Assembly (NCBI GenBank): GCA_035949375.1
Contig: DASZIG010000055.1
Span: 1 to 64,000, forward strand
Direction: 5' to 3'
Length of the DNA stretch: 64,000 bases
Origin: Gp13-AA77 sp035949375
GTDB lineage: Bacteria; Acidobacteriota; Terriglobia; UBA7540
Shown here: positions 52,010-59,506 of the stretch, piece by piece
Numbering within the stretch: position 1 is the first letter of the stretch
Layout of the letters: each line of letters opens with the position of its first letter
The notes under the pieces: model-generated
Databases searched by the model: none
What the model saw: the letters and a program-made list of their open reading frames with translations, nothing else
What the model was told of the DNA's origin: nothing
Made by a program: the position numbers and the translations under genes

Positions 52010-52650
52010 CGGCCGGCCCTGCTTTCGATGGCGGCGCGATCGCCGGCCTGGTGCTCGCCGCCGGCGAGTCCTCGCGCATGGGCCGCGATAAGGCGCTACT
52101 ACCCTATCAGGGCCGGACCTTTCTCGAGACCATCGTGGCCAAGCTGCGCGCGGCCGGAATCGCCCGCGTGGTCGTGGTGCTCGGCCACCATGCCGAGCTG
52201 ATTCAGCAGGCCGTGGACCTCGGCGGCGTTGAGATCGCGCTCAATCCGAACTACCGCCGCGGCCAGACCTCGTCGCTGCAAGCGGGCCTGGCGGCGCTCG
52301 ACAGTCCCGGCGCCGGATCGGCCCCGGCGCAAGCGGCCCCTCCGGACGCAATCGTCCTGTGCCTCGTCGATCATCCTGCCTTCGATCCTGCGACCGTGGG
52401 CGCGCTCGTCGCGACCTTTGACCGCACCCACGCCTCCGTCGTCGTGCCCACACATGGGGGCCGGCGCGGGCATCCGACCCTGATCGCGCGGCCTCTCTTC
52501 GCGCCGCTCCTTGCCCTCAGTACGGTTGAGGGCGCCAATACGGTGATCAGGGCCTGGCGCGAGAAGACGGAGCACGTCGAGGTGCCTGACCCCGGCATCT
52601 TGGTCGATGTGGATGACGAGGCTGCCTTTCGCAGCCTTGAAGGGATGTAA
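52006..52650 (+). CDS. MobA/MocA-like nucleotidyltransferase
   Basis: A 214-residue NTP transferase. It has LVLAAGESSRMGRDKALLPY (the LAAGxSxRMGxxK nucleotide motif), VVVLGHHAELIQQAV, NPNYRRGQTSSLQAGL and CLVDHPAFDPATV, then VDVDDEAAF. MocA-type enzymes add CMP or GMP to molybdopterin cofactor. A 4-base overlap (ATGA) with xdhC supports a joint job in cofactor maturation for a xanthine-dehydrogenase-type enzyme. Confidence 0.88.
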   Translation: MTAGPAFDGGAIAGLVLAAGESSRMGRDKALLPYQGRTFLETIVAKLRAAGIARVVVVLGHHAELIQQAVDLGGVEIALNPNYRRGQTSSLQAGLAALDSPGAGSAPAQAAPPDAIVLCLVDHPAFDPATVGALVATFDRTHASVVVPTHGGRRGHPTLIARPLFAPLLALSTVEGANTVIRAWREKTEHVEVPDPGILVDVDDEAAFRSLEGM

Positions 52651-52713
52651 GGCCTGCCTTTTCCAGCGTAAGCCAAGCAAATTCAATTTGTTGCAGCCCA
52701 TCAAAAATAATGC

Positions 52714-52757
52714 TTGACATCGTACACTATGCTACATACAGTATGTGACGTACACTA
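52714..52757 (+). promoter_or_regulatory. Promoter and candidate operator of the PadR operon
   Basis: TTGACA (52714-52719), 17-base spacer, TACAGT (52737-52742). Over the -10 lies the palindrome ACATAC-A-GTATGT, flanked on both sides by the direct repeat CGTACACTAT (52721-52730 and 52749-52758). The start codon follows about ten bases after the expected transcription start, so the message may be nearly leaderless. PadR binding here is inferred. Confidence 0.65.
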
Positions 52758-52758
52758 T

Positions 52759-53196
52759 ATGTGGAACGGTACAAAAGCCGACGAGCTGTTCGAAAACCTG
52801 CGGTTGGAGCTGCGCCGCGGCAGCCTGATCCTCGCCGTTCTGGCCGAGCTTCGGGCTGAGCAGTATGGGTATACGCTGCGCAAGGCCCTGGCCGAGCATG
52901 GCATGGCCATCGACGAAAGTACGCTCTACCCGCTGCTCCGGCGCCTCGAGACCCAGGGCTTGCTGCTGAGCCAGTGGCGCGAAGAAGACAAGCGCAACAA
53001 GCGCTTCTACCGATTGTCCCCCGATGGCGAGTTGATCCTCGCGCGGCTGCTCGAAGAATGGCGCGCCATCAACTTGTCCCTTGACCGCATTGCGGGCGGC
53101 TCCACGCCGCAAGGCGAGGATGCCCCGAGCGAATCAGACCGATCGGGCGAGTCGGGCGAACCGGCTGAAATCGACGCGGTCCCGAAGAGTATGTAG
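52759..53196 (+). CDS. PadR-family transcriptional regulator
   Basis: A 145-residue regulator. The winged helix runs from KADELFENLRLELRRGSLIL through GYTLRKALAEHGMAIDESTL and YPLLRRLETQGLLLSQWREE to KRFYRLSPDGELILARLLEEW. The C-terminal tail is acidic and disordered. This PadR type (ADELxENLxxELRRGxLxLAVL) usually controls the HAAS-domain membrane protein encoded next. ATG 52759 is chosen since it gives the normal N-terminus; the frame is open from 52714 across the promoter. Confidence 0.9.
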   Translation: MWNGTKADELFENLRLELRRGSLILAVLAELRAEQYGYTLRKALAEHGMAIDESTLYPLLRRLETQGLLLSQWREEDKRNKRFYRLSPDGELILARLLEEWRAINLSLDRIAGGSTPQGEDAPSESDRSGESGEPAEIDAVPKSM

Positions 53197-53208
53197 AAGG
53201 AGATCACC

Positions 53209-54195
53209 ATGGAATTACTCGATCGTTATCTGCAGGCGGTTCGATTCTGGCTGCCCCGCAGCCAGCAGGATGACATCATGGCCGAGCTCGAAGCCAACAT
53301 CCGGGAGCAGATGGAAGACAAGGCGTCCGAACTCGGCCGCCCGCTGACCGAAGACGAGCAGGCGGCGATCCTGAAGCAGCACGGCCGCCCGTTCCTGGTG
53401 GCCAGCCAGTATGGCTGCGCCCGGAAGCAGTTGATCGGACCCGCCCTCTACCCGATCTATCGATGGGTGGTCAGGCTGGCGCTGGTGGCGGCGTTTGGGA
53501 TTTACTTCGTGGTCGCCGCCATCATGGCGTTGACCGGCAACGCGAACCTCCGGGATCAGCTTGATCACTGTCCCTCCCTGGTCCTGACGGTATTCGCCTG
53601 CGTCACCCTGGTTTTCGCTGCATTCGAAATGGGAGCGGCCCGATTCCACTTCAGTGACCGCTGGGATCCACGCGCGCTGCCTCGATTGACGCGGCGCGCG
53701 CCCACTGCGCGCGGGTCACACGTCTCGCGGTGGCAGAGCCTCTGCGAAGTGGTCACCGGCCTTGCCATGGGCTCCTGGTGGCTGGCCGCGCTGCGCTCGC
53801 CGCACTTGTTGCTCGGCCCCGGCGCCGCGGTGGTCACTTTCGGGCCGGTGTGGCGCACGATGTGGGTTCCGATCCTGATCTTCATGGTCATCGAGGTCGT
53901 GACCGCCGGCGTGAACCTGCTTCGTCCGGACTGGGTCCGGTTCCACTCGGTTTCGCGGCTGATCTCGCGCGGTCTGGGCCTGCTGATGGCCGCGATCCTG
54001 ATTCGCGCCGGCGATTTGATTGTGGCCGCCGCACCCGGCGCCGACCCGAGCGTGGTCCAGATCACGAACAACGTCTTCCTGATCACCTTGATTGTGGGCG
54101 CATTGGTTTTCGCCGGGCAGATCGTTTGGGAGCTGAGGACAATGATGCGCCGCCCGCGCCCGAACCCGGCGCAGGCCGCGTCGCAGAGCCTGTAG
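53209..54195 (+). CDS. HAAS-domain membrane protein
   Basis: A 328-residue protein. Residues 1-70 form the helical HAAS signalling domain (LLDRYLQAVRFWLPRSQQDD, IMAELEANIREQMEDKASEL, PLTEDEQAAILKQHGRPFLV), the common partner of PadR regulators. The rest has about six transmembrane helices (VVRLALVAAFGIYFVVAAI, MWVPILIFMVIEVVTAGVN, VFLITLIVGALVFAGQIV). Function unknown, probably envelope sensing or regulation of the PadR protein. AAGGAGA lies before ATG 53209, 12 bases after the padR stop. Confidence 0.85.
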   Translation: MELLDRYLQAVRFWLPRSQQDDIMAELEANIREQMEDKASELGRPLTEDEQAAILKQHGRPFLVASQYGCARKQLIGPALYPIYRWVVRLALVAAFGIYFVVAAIMALTGNANLRDQLDHCPSLVLTVFACVTLVFAAFEMGAARFHFSDRWDPRALPRLTRRAPTARGSHVSRWQSLCEVVTGLAMGSWWLAALRSPHLLLGPGAAVVTFGPVWRTMWVPILIFMVIEVVTAGVNLLRPDWVRFHSVSRLISRGLGLLMAAILIRAGDLIVAAAPGADPSVVQITNNVFLITLIVGALVFAGQIVWELRTMMRRPRPNPAQAASQSL

Positions 54196-54213
54196 CGCTA
54201 AGAGGGGACTTCC

Positions 54214-54381
54214 ATGATGCGGCTATTATTGCTCGTTTCAATCCTGGCGACGCACTACCACGAAGTCGCACAGGCGGTCGCGGCAGGGCTCATCTTCGGC
54301 CGGACCGTCACCGCACTCGGGGCTGCTCTCGCGGGCCTGATGCTGATTCGCCGCTCGATTCGCCGGCGTCGAGAGCAGTAA
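54214..54381 (+). CDS. Small membrane protein (55 aa) of the PadR-HAAS operon
   Basis: A 55-residue frame starting MMRLLLLVSILATHYHEVAQ, with GAGGGG 6-7 bases upstream. It has two hydrophobic stretches (RLLLLVSILA and VTALGAALAGLMLI) around a short loop and a very basic end (RRSIRRRREQ). It follows the HAAS gene by 18 bases on the same strand. Probably a small inner-membrane protein; no family known to me. Confidence 0.55.
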   Translation: MMRLLLLVSILATHYHEVAQAVAAGLIFGRTVTALGAALAGLMLIRRSIRRRREQ

Positions 54382-54545
54382 GCCTCGGCGGGGGGCGATG
54401 GTCGCGAAGTCAAGGAGTAGGGAGTGCTCGTAGTGGTACGGTTCCGAAAAATCTGTGACAGCCGACGTGCCTCTCCCCTGGTCCAAACGGAACAGCCTTG
54501 TCGTATACTGGCTCCATCCTAAGAGGAGCCAGGGAGTGTTTTCCT

Positions 54546-54770
54546 ATGCCAGGAGACGGAGATTTTGCGGTTTTTTCCCGAGACAAGAAGGGGCGAATGT
54601 GGCGACGTAATTTCCCAGATCTCGAAATCGCGAGAGTAGAGGCGCAGATGCTCGCGGCTCACGAAGGTCTGGAATTTTTCGTTTTCAGCCTCAAGGACTC
54701 CAGGGAGGTCGAGCGGTTCTATCCAAAGAACTTCCGCCGTAGGACGGCATCACGGTCAAGAGGGTGGTAG
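54546..54770 (+). CDS. Hypothetical small protein (74 aa)
   Basis: A 74-residue soluble protein: MPGDGDFAVFSRDKKGRMWR, NFPDLEIARVEAQMLAAHEG and FVFSLKDSREVERFYP, then a basic tail. Strand-helix-strand pattern. ATG 54546 is preferred; GGGAG lies about ten bases upstream. I do not recognise the family. It precedes the brnT pseudogene by 39 bases. Confidence 0.5.
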   Translation: MPGDGDFAVFSRDKKGRMWRRNFPDLEIARVEAQMLAAHEGLEFFVFSLKDSREVERFYPKNFRRRTASRSRGW

Positions 54771-54809
54771 TGGCGTAGCTCAAACTGGACCACTACCCTT
54801 TCAACTACC

Positions 54810-55114
54810 ATGACTTTGCAGGCTAATGGCTTTGATTGAGATGAGGGCAACCGCGCCAAGTGCGAGAAGCACGGGCTTTCGGCTTCCGTTATCGAAAGCC
54901 TTTTCACCCGCCCGCTTGCCATTCTCCCGGATGCGGCTCATTCGCAACGCGAGCGCGCTTTCGCGCCGTAGGCCGAACGGACAAGGGGCGGGGCGTGTTC
55001 ATCGTGTTCACGCTCAGGCGCAAAGGTGATGAACTGCTCATCCGGCCCATTAGCGCCCGTTACATGCACAAGAAGGAGATCGATGCGTATGAAAAGGAAA
55101 ATCCCGGCTTTTAA
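54810..55114 (+). pseudogene. brnT: brnT toxin pseudogene (nonsense plus frameshift)
   Basis: Reading from ATG 54810 gives MTLQANGFD-stop-DEGNRAKCEKHGLS and then LFTRPLAILPDAAHSQRERAF, where BrnT (DUF497) proteins have Trp at the stop: TGG has become TGA at 54837-54839. The frame then runs into TAG after 54962; shifting by one base restores RAVGRTDKGRGVFIVFTLRR and LLIRPISARYMHKKEI to the normal end at 55114, so one base (a C in TTCCGCG) is missing near 54962. Two independent lesions make a working RNase toxin unlikely. The downstream antitoxin is intact. A sequencing error could explain one lesion, hardly both. Confidence 0.8.
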
Positions 55115-55343
55115 GAGCGACCGTGCGGCGGCGGCGTTCGTTGACAAGGCCGATCTTACCAAATACGGCCTTTCAGGAGCGACCTTGACCCGCTTTGAGA
55201 TCAAGCCGAAAGACAAGTCTGTCAACCTGCGTCTGTCCAGCCAGCTTCACGACGCTGTACGCAAACGGGCCGCCCGCGCAGGTGTTCCCTATCAGCGTTT
55301 CATTCGCTTGACGCTGGAACAGGCCATCGGCGGACCGAAATAA
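55083..55343 (+). CDS. brnA: BrnA-type antitoxin
   Basis: An 86-residue protein. It begins MRMKRKIPAFKSDRAAAAFV, then DLTKYGLSGATLTRFEIKPK and a ribbon-helix-helix-like end KSVNLRLSSQLHDAVRKRAA ... VPYQRFIRLTLEQAI. This is the usual antitoxin partner of BrnT-type toxins; it binds DNA to repress the operon. It overlaps the end of the brnT remnant by 32 bases. ATG 55089 is a second possible start. With the toxin broken it may survive as a spare repressor or anti-toxin against related toxins. Confidence 0.85.
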   Translation: MRMKRKIPAFKSDRAAAAFVDKADLTKYGLSGATLTRFEIKPKDKSVNLRLSSQLHDAVRKRAARAGVPYQRFIRLTLEQAIGGPK

Positions 55344-55487
55344 ACGCCAGACCGGGATGCCGTTATCCGTACTCCGCCGCTAGAGCCGGAAGCGCGGCCT
55401 TAGCAGAGTCCACCCTCAGTGCCAGCCCGCCGGCGGATTCATGGTACCGGAACGGCGCCGGGGGCAAGGGCGCGGCATTCTGCGAAA

Positions 55488-55514
55488 CGCAGACATCCAA
55501 CAACGATGTCTGCG
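55488..55514. repeat. Dispersed hairpin CGCAGACATC/GATGTCTGCG
   Basis: Perfect 10-bp stem with loop CAACAAC. Resembles the GCAGACA...TGTCTGC dispersed hairpins common in acidobacterial intergenic regions. Confidence 0.6.
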
Positions 55515-55849
55515 CCACCCGCCAACGATCACCAACAATAAAAGAAACCGCTCCTGCTGCTGTTCTACGCATTTAGTGTTTTCCAAACAGTTCGGGGAAT
55601 CGTCAAATTTCTCGCCCGAAAATAAATTCTGCCCCATTCTCACCTTTACCCACCGTCCCGTTTTTTGGTGAAACAATGGCAGTGCCCGGTCTTTGCGGTT
55701 GCCGGGCCGAGTTCGTATGCCATTGCTTTGCTTAAGCTTAGAGTTCGACTACCTCGGCCTTCGCGGGTGGTATTCCTACCATACAGGGGTCGCAAGCTCG
55801 GCCAGAGACGAAGGACATCCGCGAAAAAATAAAAATGTTACGAACGAAC

Positions 55850-55957
55850 CCGTTAGGTCTCTGAAACCAAACGACTTCCATTTTCCATATTCCCTGAAAG
55901 CCGTTAGGTCGCTGAAAACAAACAAGTTGAGCGATTAAAGCCGTTAGGTTACTGAAG
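55850..55957. repeat. Three direct repeats CCGTTAGGTNNCTGAA
   Basis: Copies at 55850-55865, 55901-55916 and 55941-55956, spaced 51 and 40 bases, ending 37 bases before the next start codon. Could be binding sites for a regulator. Confidence 0.65.
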
Positions 55958-55993
55958 AAAATAGCTTTATCCCGAAAAAAAGGAGCAAAAAAC

Positions 55994-56932
55994 ATGCCTT
56001 TACTGCGAAAAGGAACGTCAAACGCCATGGCTCTCGCCAATCGCGTCAACGCTAAGAAGTCCACCGGACCCGCCACCGAGCGTGGCAAGTCCGTCTCACG
56101 CGACAGTGCCGGCAGGCACTGGGGCCGCGCCGAGGGCATGCGCGACCTGATGCCGGCGCTCGGCGAGAATCCCAGGGACTTCGCGGCCGTACTTGCCGGC
56201 CTTTGCCGGGCTTTGAAGCCGCAGGACCCCTTCGAAGAGATGCTGGTGGGCGACATGGCCGACATTCACTGGCGGCTGCGCCGCATGATCCGCGGCGAGA
56301 CGGCCGTGCGCGCCCGCGACCGCCGGCAGCAGCAGGCCAACGACGAAGAGCGCGAAGCCAGCATGGCCGCCGGCCGGCTTCACGAGTTGGAGCCGGCGCT
56401 CGCGGGCACCGTGGGCATTGTCGGCCTGCACGATTCCCCGCCCAAATTTGTGCGCGTGATCGAGGTCCTGAAGGCCATCGGTGAAATGGTCCAGCTTGAG
56501 GGATTCCCGGGGGAAGGCACGGCTTTCCTCAAGACCCTTTACGGACGCCATCCCGGTTCGCGCGGCTCGGTGCTGCTGGAAGTTTACGGGCGCTTTCACG
56601 AGCATGAGCACGAGCGTGACAAGGGCTTTCACGAGCATGAGAAGGATGTTCCGGGCGAGACCTCCGCGGCCGATCGCGCCGCCTTCCAGCAGCTCATCGA
56701 CGCCGAGATCGCCTGGTTCGAGGAACGCGCCGCCCGTGACCGCCAGGCGCGCGCTGAGATGGAAGCGCCGCGCATCGAAGCAGCGCTGGCTAATTCGCGC
56801 CGCGACTCCGCCGCCGCTATGCTTTACCAGGAACGCCTGGAGCGCCGCTTCGACCGCAAATGGAAGCTGCTGATGCAGTACCGGCGCAGTCAGGGGGCAC
56901 GGGAAGGCCGCGAACGGATCGCGGGCGGGTAA
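55994..56932 (+). CDS. ANRxNAxxSTGP-type protein of unknown function
   Basis: A 312-residue soluble protein. Near the N-terminus is ALANRVNAKKSTGPATERGK, the mark of a family abundant in many copies in acidobacterial genomes, usually near repeats and without known function. Then a helical region (EEMLVGDMADIHWRLRRMIR), a His/Glu stretch (RFHEHEHERDKGFHEHEK) and a basic helical end (YQERLERRFDRKWKLLMQYR). Composition is rich in charged residues, so it may bind nucleic acid. AAAGGAGC lies 8 bases before ATG 55994. Flanked upstream by direct repeats and downstream, two bases after its stop, by a long heptamer palindrome. Confidence 0.75.
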   Translation: MPLLRKGTSNAMALANRVNAKKSTGPATERGKSVSRDSAGRHWGRAEGMRDLMPALGENPRDFAAVLAGLCRALKPQDPFEEMLVGDMADIHWRLRRMIRGETAVRARDRRQQQANDEEREASMAAGRLHELEPALAGTVGIVGLHDSPPKFVRVIEVLKAIGEMVQLEGFPGEGTAFLKTLYGRHPGSRGSVLLEVYGRFHEHEHERDKGFHEHEKDVPGETSAADRAAFQQLIDAEIAWFEERAARDRQARAEMEAPRIEAALANSRRDSAAAMLYQERLERRFDRKWKLLMQYRRSQGAREGRERIAGG

Positions 56933-56934
56933 GG

Positions 56935-57300
56935 GTTCGGAGTTCGGGGTTCGACCGAGTTCGGAGTTCGAAGTTCGGCAGAGTCCGAAGTTCGGAGTTC
57001 GGAGTTTTCGAGTTCGGAGTTCGACGGAGTTCGGAGTTTTCGAGTTCGGAGTTCGGAGTTTTCGAGTTCGGAGTTCGGCGGAGTTCGGAGTTGTTCGGAG
57101 TTCGGAGTTGTTCGGAGTTCGGGGTTCGGGTTCGCCGACGATGCGCGGCGCGCGAGCGAGCGCAATGGGACAAATGCCGCGCGCGACGAACAACGAACCA
57201 CGAGCTCGCTAACAACAAACTTCGAACTCGAAAACTGTGAACTCCGAACTTCAAACTCCGAACTCCGAACTTCGAACTCCGAACCCCTAACTCCGAACTA
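56935..57300. repeat. Heptamer array D (GTTCGGA / TCCGAAC palindrome)
   Basis: About 195 bases of GTTCGGA units, with phase shifts where GTTTTCGA or GGA is inserted, from 56935 to about 57130; after 80 bases of other sequence (with a short ACGAACAACGAACCACGA segment at 57185-57202) the opposite arm CTCCGAACTTC, CTCCGAACTCCGAAC and so on runs to 57300. Two inverted arms flank a short centre, just before the MBL-rhodanese gene. Confidence 0.85.
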
Positions 57301-57334
57301 CCGTTCAGCTTATAATGACTGGGCGGGGGGACAA

Positions 57335-58828
57335 ATGATCTTCAAGCAATTTTACCTGGGCTGCCTGGCGCACGCTTCCTACCTGATCGCCGATGAGGGC
57401 TCGCGCGTCGCGGCCGTGGTTGATCCGCAACGGGACGTGGAGCAGTATCTGGCCGACGCGCGCGAGCAGGGTCTCGAGATCCGTCACGTCATTCTCACCC
57501 ACCTGCACGCCGACTTCGTGGCCGGGCACCTGGAGCTGCGCGACCGCGCCGGCGCCGCCATTCATCTGGGCGCCCGGGCCGAGGCCGAGTACGCCTTCAC
57601 GCCCATGCGCGATGGAGACATTGTGGCGCTCGGAGCGGGCGTCAGGCTGAAAACGATCGAGACGCCCGGACACACGCCGGAGTCCATTTCGATTCTGATT
57701 CTGGACGGCGCCGGCAAAGGCCCCGAGGCCCCGGGCGGAGCGGCCGAAACCGCCGCCGCCGAGGGACCTGCCAAAACCGCCGCGGACGCGCGGGAGACGG
57801 ACCCCTGGGCCGTTCTGACTGGCGACACCCTTTTCGTGGGAGACGTGGGCCGGCCGGACCTGCGGGTTGCGCTCGGCTGGAAGGCTGAAGACCTCGGGCG
57901 CATGCTCTACGATTCGCTGCACCGGAAGCTGCTGGCTCTGCCGGATTCGACGCGCGTGTATCCCGCGCACGGCGCGGGGTCGCTCTGCGGCAAGGCGCTC
58001 GGCAAGGAGAATTCCTCCACCATCGGCGTGCAGCGCAGGCTGAATTACGCGCTGCAGCCCATGAGCGCGGACCAGTTTGTCAGCCTGGTGCTGGCCGACC
58101 AGCCGGACGCGCCCGCCTATTTCACCTATGACGCGGTGCTGAACACCCGGGAGCGTCCCACGCTCGATCGCGCGCTCGAAAAATCGCTGCAGCCCCTCAC
58201 CCTCGAAGCCGTCGCCGGCCTCGAGCGCGAGGGCGCCCAACTCCTCGACGTGCGCGATGCCGCCTATTTCGAGGCCGGACATCTCGCCGGGAGCATCAAC
58301 ATCGGCCTCGGCGGGCAGTACGCCACCTGGGCGGGCACAGTGCTCGATCGCGAGCGCCCCATCGTGATCATTGCCGAGCCCGGGCGCGAGTACGAAGCCG
58401 CGTTGCGCCTCGGCCGCATCGGATTCGACCGCGTGGCCGGGTACCTCGAAGGCGGGATGCAATCCCTGGCCGAGGCTTCCGAAGTAGCTTATGCAACTAA
58501 GCTAGTCACGATCGAACGCCTCGCGCCCGAGGCGCTCGAGGAGGAACTGCGGCAGGACCCCGCGTCGCGCCCCCTGGTGCTCGACGTGCGAGCCCCGCGC
58601 GAGTGGGCGGCGGACCATATGGAAGGCAGCCTGAACCTGCCGCTGAACCATCTGGCCGAACGCCTCGCCGAACTCCCGCGCGCGCGGCGCATTGTGGTCC
58701 ATTGCGCGAGCGGCTACCGCTCCGCCGCCGCTGCGAGCATCCTCAGGCGGCACGGATTCACGGATCTCGCCGATCTCGCGGGCGGATTCAACGCCTGGAA
58801 GGCGGCCCAACCGGCGCCCGTTGCGTAG
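57335..58828 (+). CDS. MBL-fold hydrolase fused to two rhodanese domains
   Basis: A 497-residue protein. Residues 1-250 are a metallo-beta-lactamase domain of the persulfide dioxygenase/ETHE1-like type: THLHADFVAGHLELRD, ETPGHTPESISIL, LTGDTLFVGDVGRPDL and VYPAHGAGSLCG. A 35-residue Ala/Glu-rich insert interrupts the domain after PESISILIL. The first rhodanese-like domain (about 285-375) has Glu-Pro-Gly in place of the active Cys (IIAEPGREYEAAL); the second (about 390-495) keeps it in VHCASGYRSAAA. Likely acts on glutathione or other persulfides in sulfide detoxification. ATG 57335 follows GGGGGGAC. Confidence 0.9.
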   Translation: MIFKQFYLGCLAHASYLIADEGSRVAAVVDPQRDVEQYLADAREQGLEIRHVILTHLHADFVAGHLELRDRAGAAIHLGARAEAEYAFTPMRDGDIVALGAGVRLKTIETPGHTPESISILILDGAGKGPEAPGGAAETAAAEGPAKTAADARETDPWAVLTGDTLFVGDVGRPDLRVALGWKAEDLGRMLYDSLHRKLLALPDSTRVYPAHGAGSLCGKALGKENSSTIGVQRRLNYALQPMSADQFVSLVLADQPDAPAYFTYDAVLNTRERPTLDRALEKSLQPLTLEAVAGLEREGAQLLDVRDAAYFEAGHLAGSINIGLGGQYATWAGTVLDRERPIVIIAEPGREYEAALRLGRIGFDRVAGYLEGGMQSLAEASEVAYATKLVTIERLAPEALEEELRQDPASRPLVLDVRAPREWAADHMEGSLNLPLNHLAERLAELPRARRIVVHCASGYRSAAAASILRRHGFTDLADLAGGFNAWKAAQPAPVA

Positions 58829-58936
58829 CGGCGTTCTCGCGGGCGGGCGAGCCGTAGGCGCTGTGCTAGACTTGAAGAGTAGACATACCCGAGAGCGCGG
58901 AGTGGACGTCCAGAGTCTCCGCGAGAGTGAAACCTG

Positions 58937-59506
58937 ATGCCGGATGAGAAGGAAGACGCTGGTTTCAAAGTAGTGGATCGCCGTCCTTTCGCGCCGGACG
59001 GCAGCGCGCGGACCGATTCGCACACCAACTCGCACATCGACTCGCGCACCGAGTCGCGCGCCAAGCCCGCTGAGCCGGCGCCCCCGGAAGCGCCGCCCCA
59101 GCCAAAGCCCGCGCCCGAGCCCCCGGCGGCGTCCGGGCCCTCGAACCTTGCCGAGACGGGGCGGGCCGCACCGGACGAGTTCGCCGAGTCTGATTCCCTC
59201 GAGTCCCGCGAGGACTTCGGCCTCGAAGGCGGAGCCGATTCCGGCGAGTATTCCGGTTTCGAAACCCTGATCTCTTATCTCGGCACCACGGCCATGTTCC
59301 AGATGGGACTCGTGGCGGGTCCGGGCGGGCAGCGCATCCCCGCCGATCTGCTGAACGCGCGCAACACGATCGACATGATCGAGGTGCTGGAGCGCAAGAC
59401 GCGCGGCAACCTGACGCCCGACGAGGGCCGGCTGCTCGAAGACGTGCTGTACGAGCTGCGCCTGGCTTACGTGGAAGTCGAGCGGCGGGACCTCAAACCG
59501 AAATGA
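58937..59506 (+). CDS. DUF1844 domain protein
   Basis: A 189-residue cytoplasmic protein. The first 100 residues are low-complexity and acidic/proline-rich (PAEPAPPEAPPQPKPAPEPP). The conserved DUF1844 part is FETLISYLGTTAMFQMGLVA, RIPADLLNARNTIDMIEVLE and LTPDEGRLLEDVLYELRLAY. Function unknown; widespread in acidobacteria and delta-proteobacteria. Its stop overlaps the start of the next gene by 4 bases. Confidence 0.9.
   Translation: MPDEKEDAGFKVVDRRPFAPDGSARTDSHTNSHIDSRTESRAKPAEPAPPEAPPQPKPAPEPPAASGPSNLAETGRAAPDEFAESDSLESREDFGLEGGADSGEYSGFETLISYLGTTAMFQMGLVAGPGGQRIPADLLNARNTIDMIEVLERKTRGNLTPDEGRLLEDVLYELRLAYVEVERRDLKPK

Larger units (their letters stand above)
55344..55993. other. 650-base gene-poor stretch with repeats
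   Basis: No supported gene. It contains the hairpin at 55488-55514, AT-richer sequence than its neighbours from about 55540, and three direct repeats before the next gene. Short frames on both strands have no ribosome site. Confidence 0.5.

Noticed and set aside
54860..55114. 84-codon frame as a complete BrnT toxin
   Set aside because: Only its C-terminal half matches BrnT; the true N-terminus is in another frame from ATG 54810, so the gene is broken.
56935..57300. CRISPR array
   Set aside because: Units are 7 bases with no spacers; arms are inverted, and no cas genes are near.
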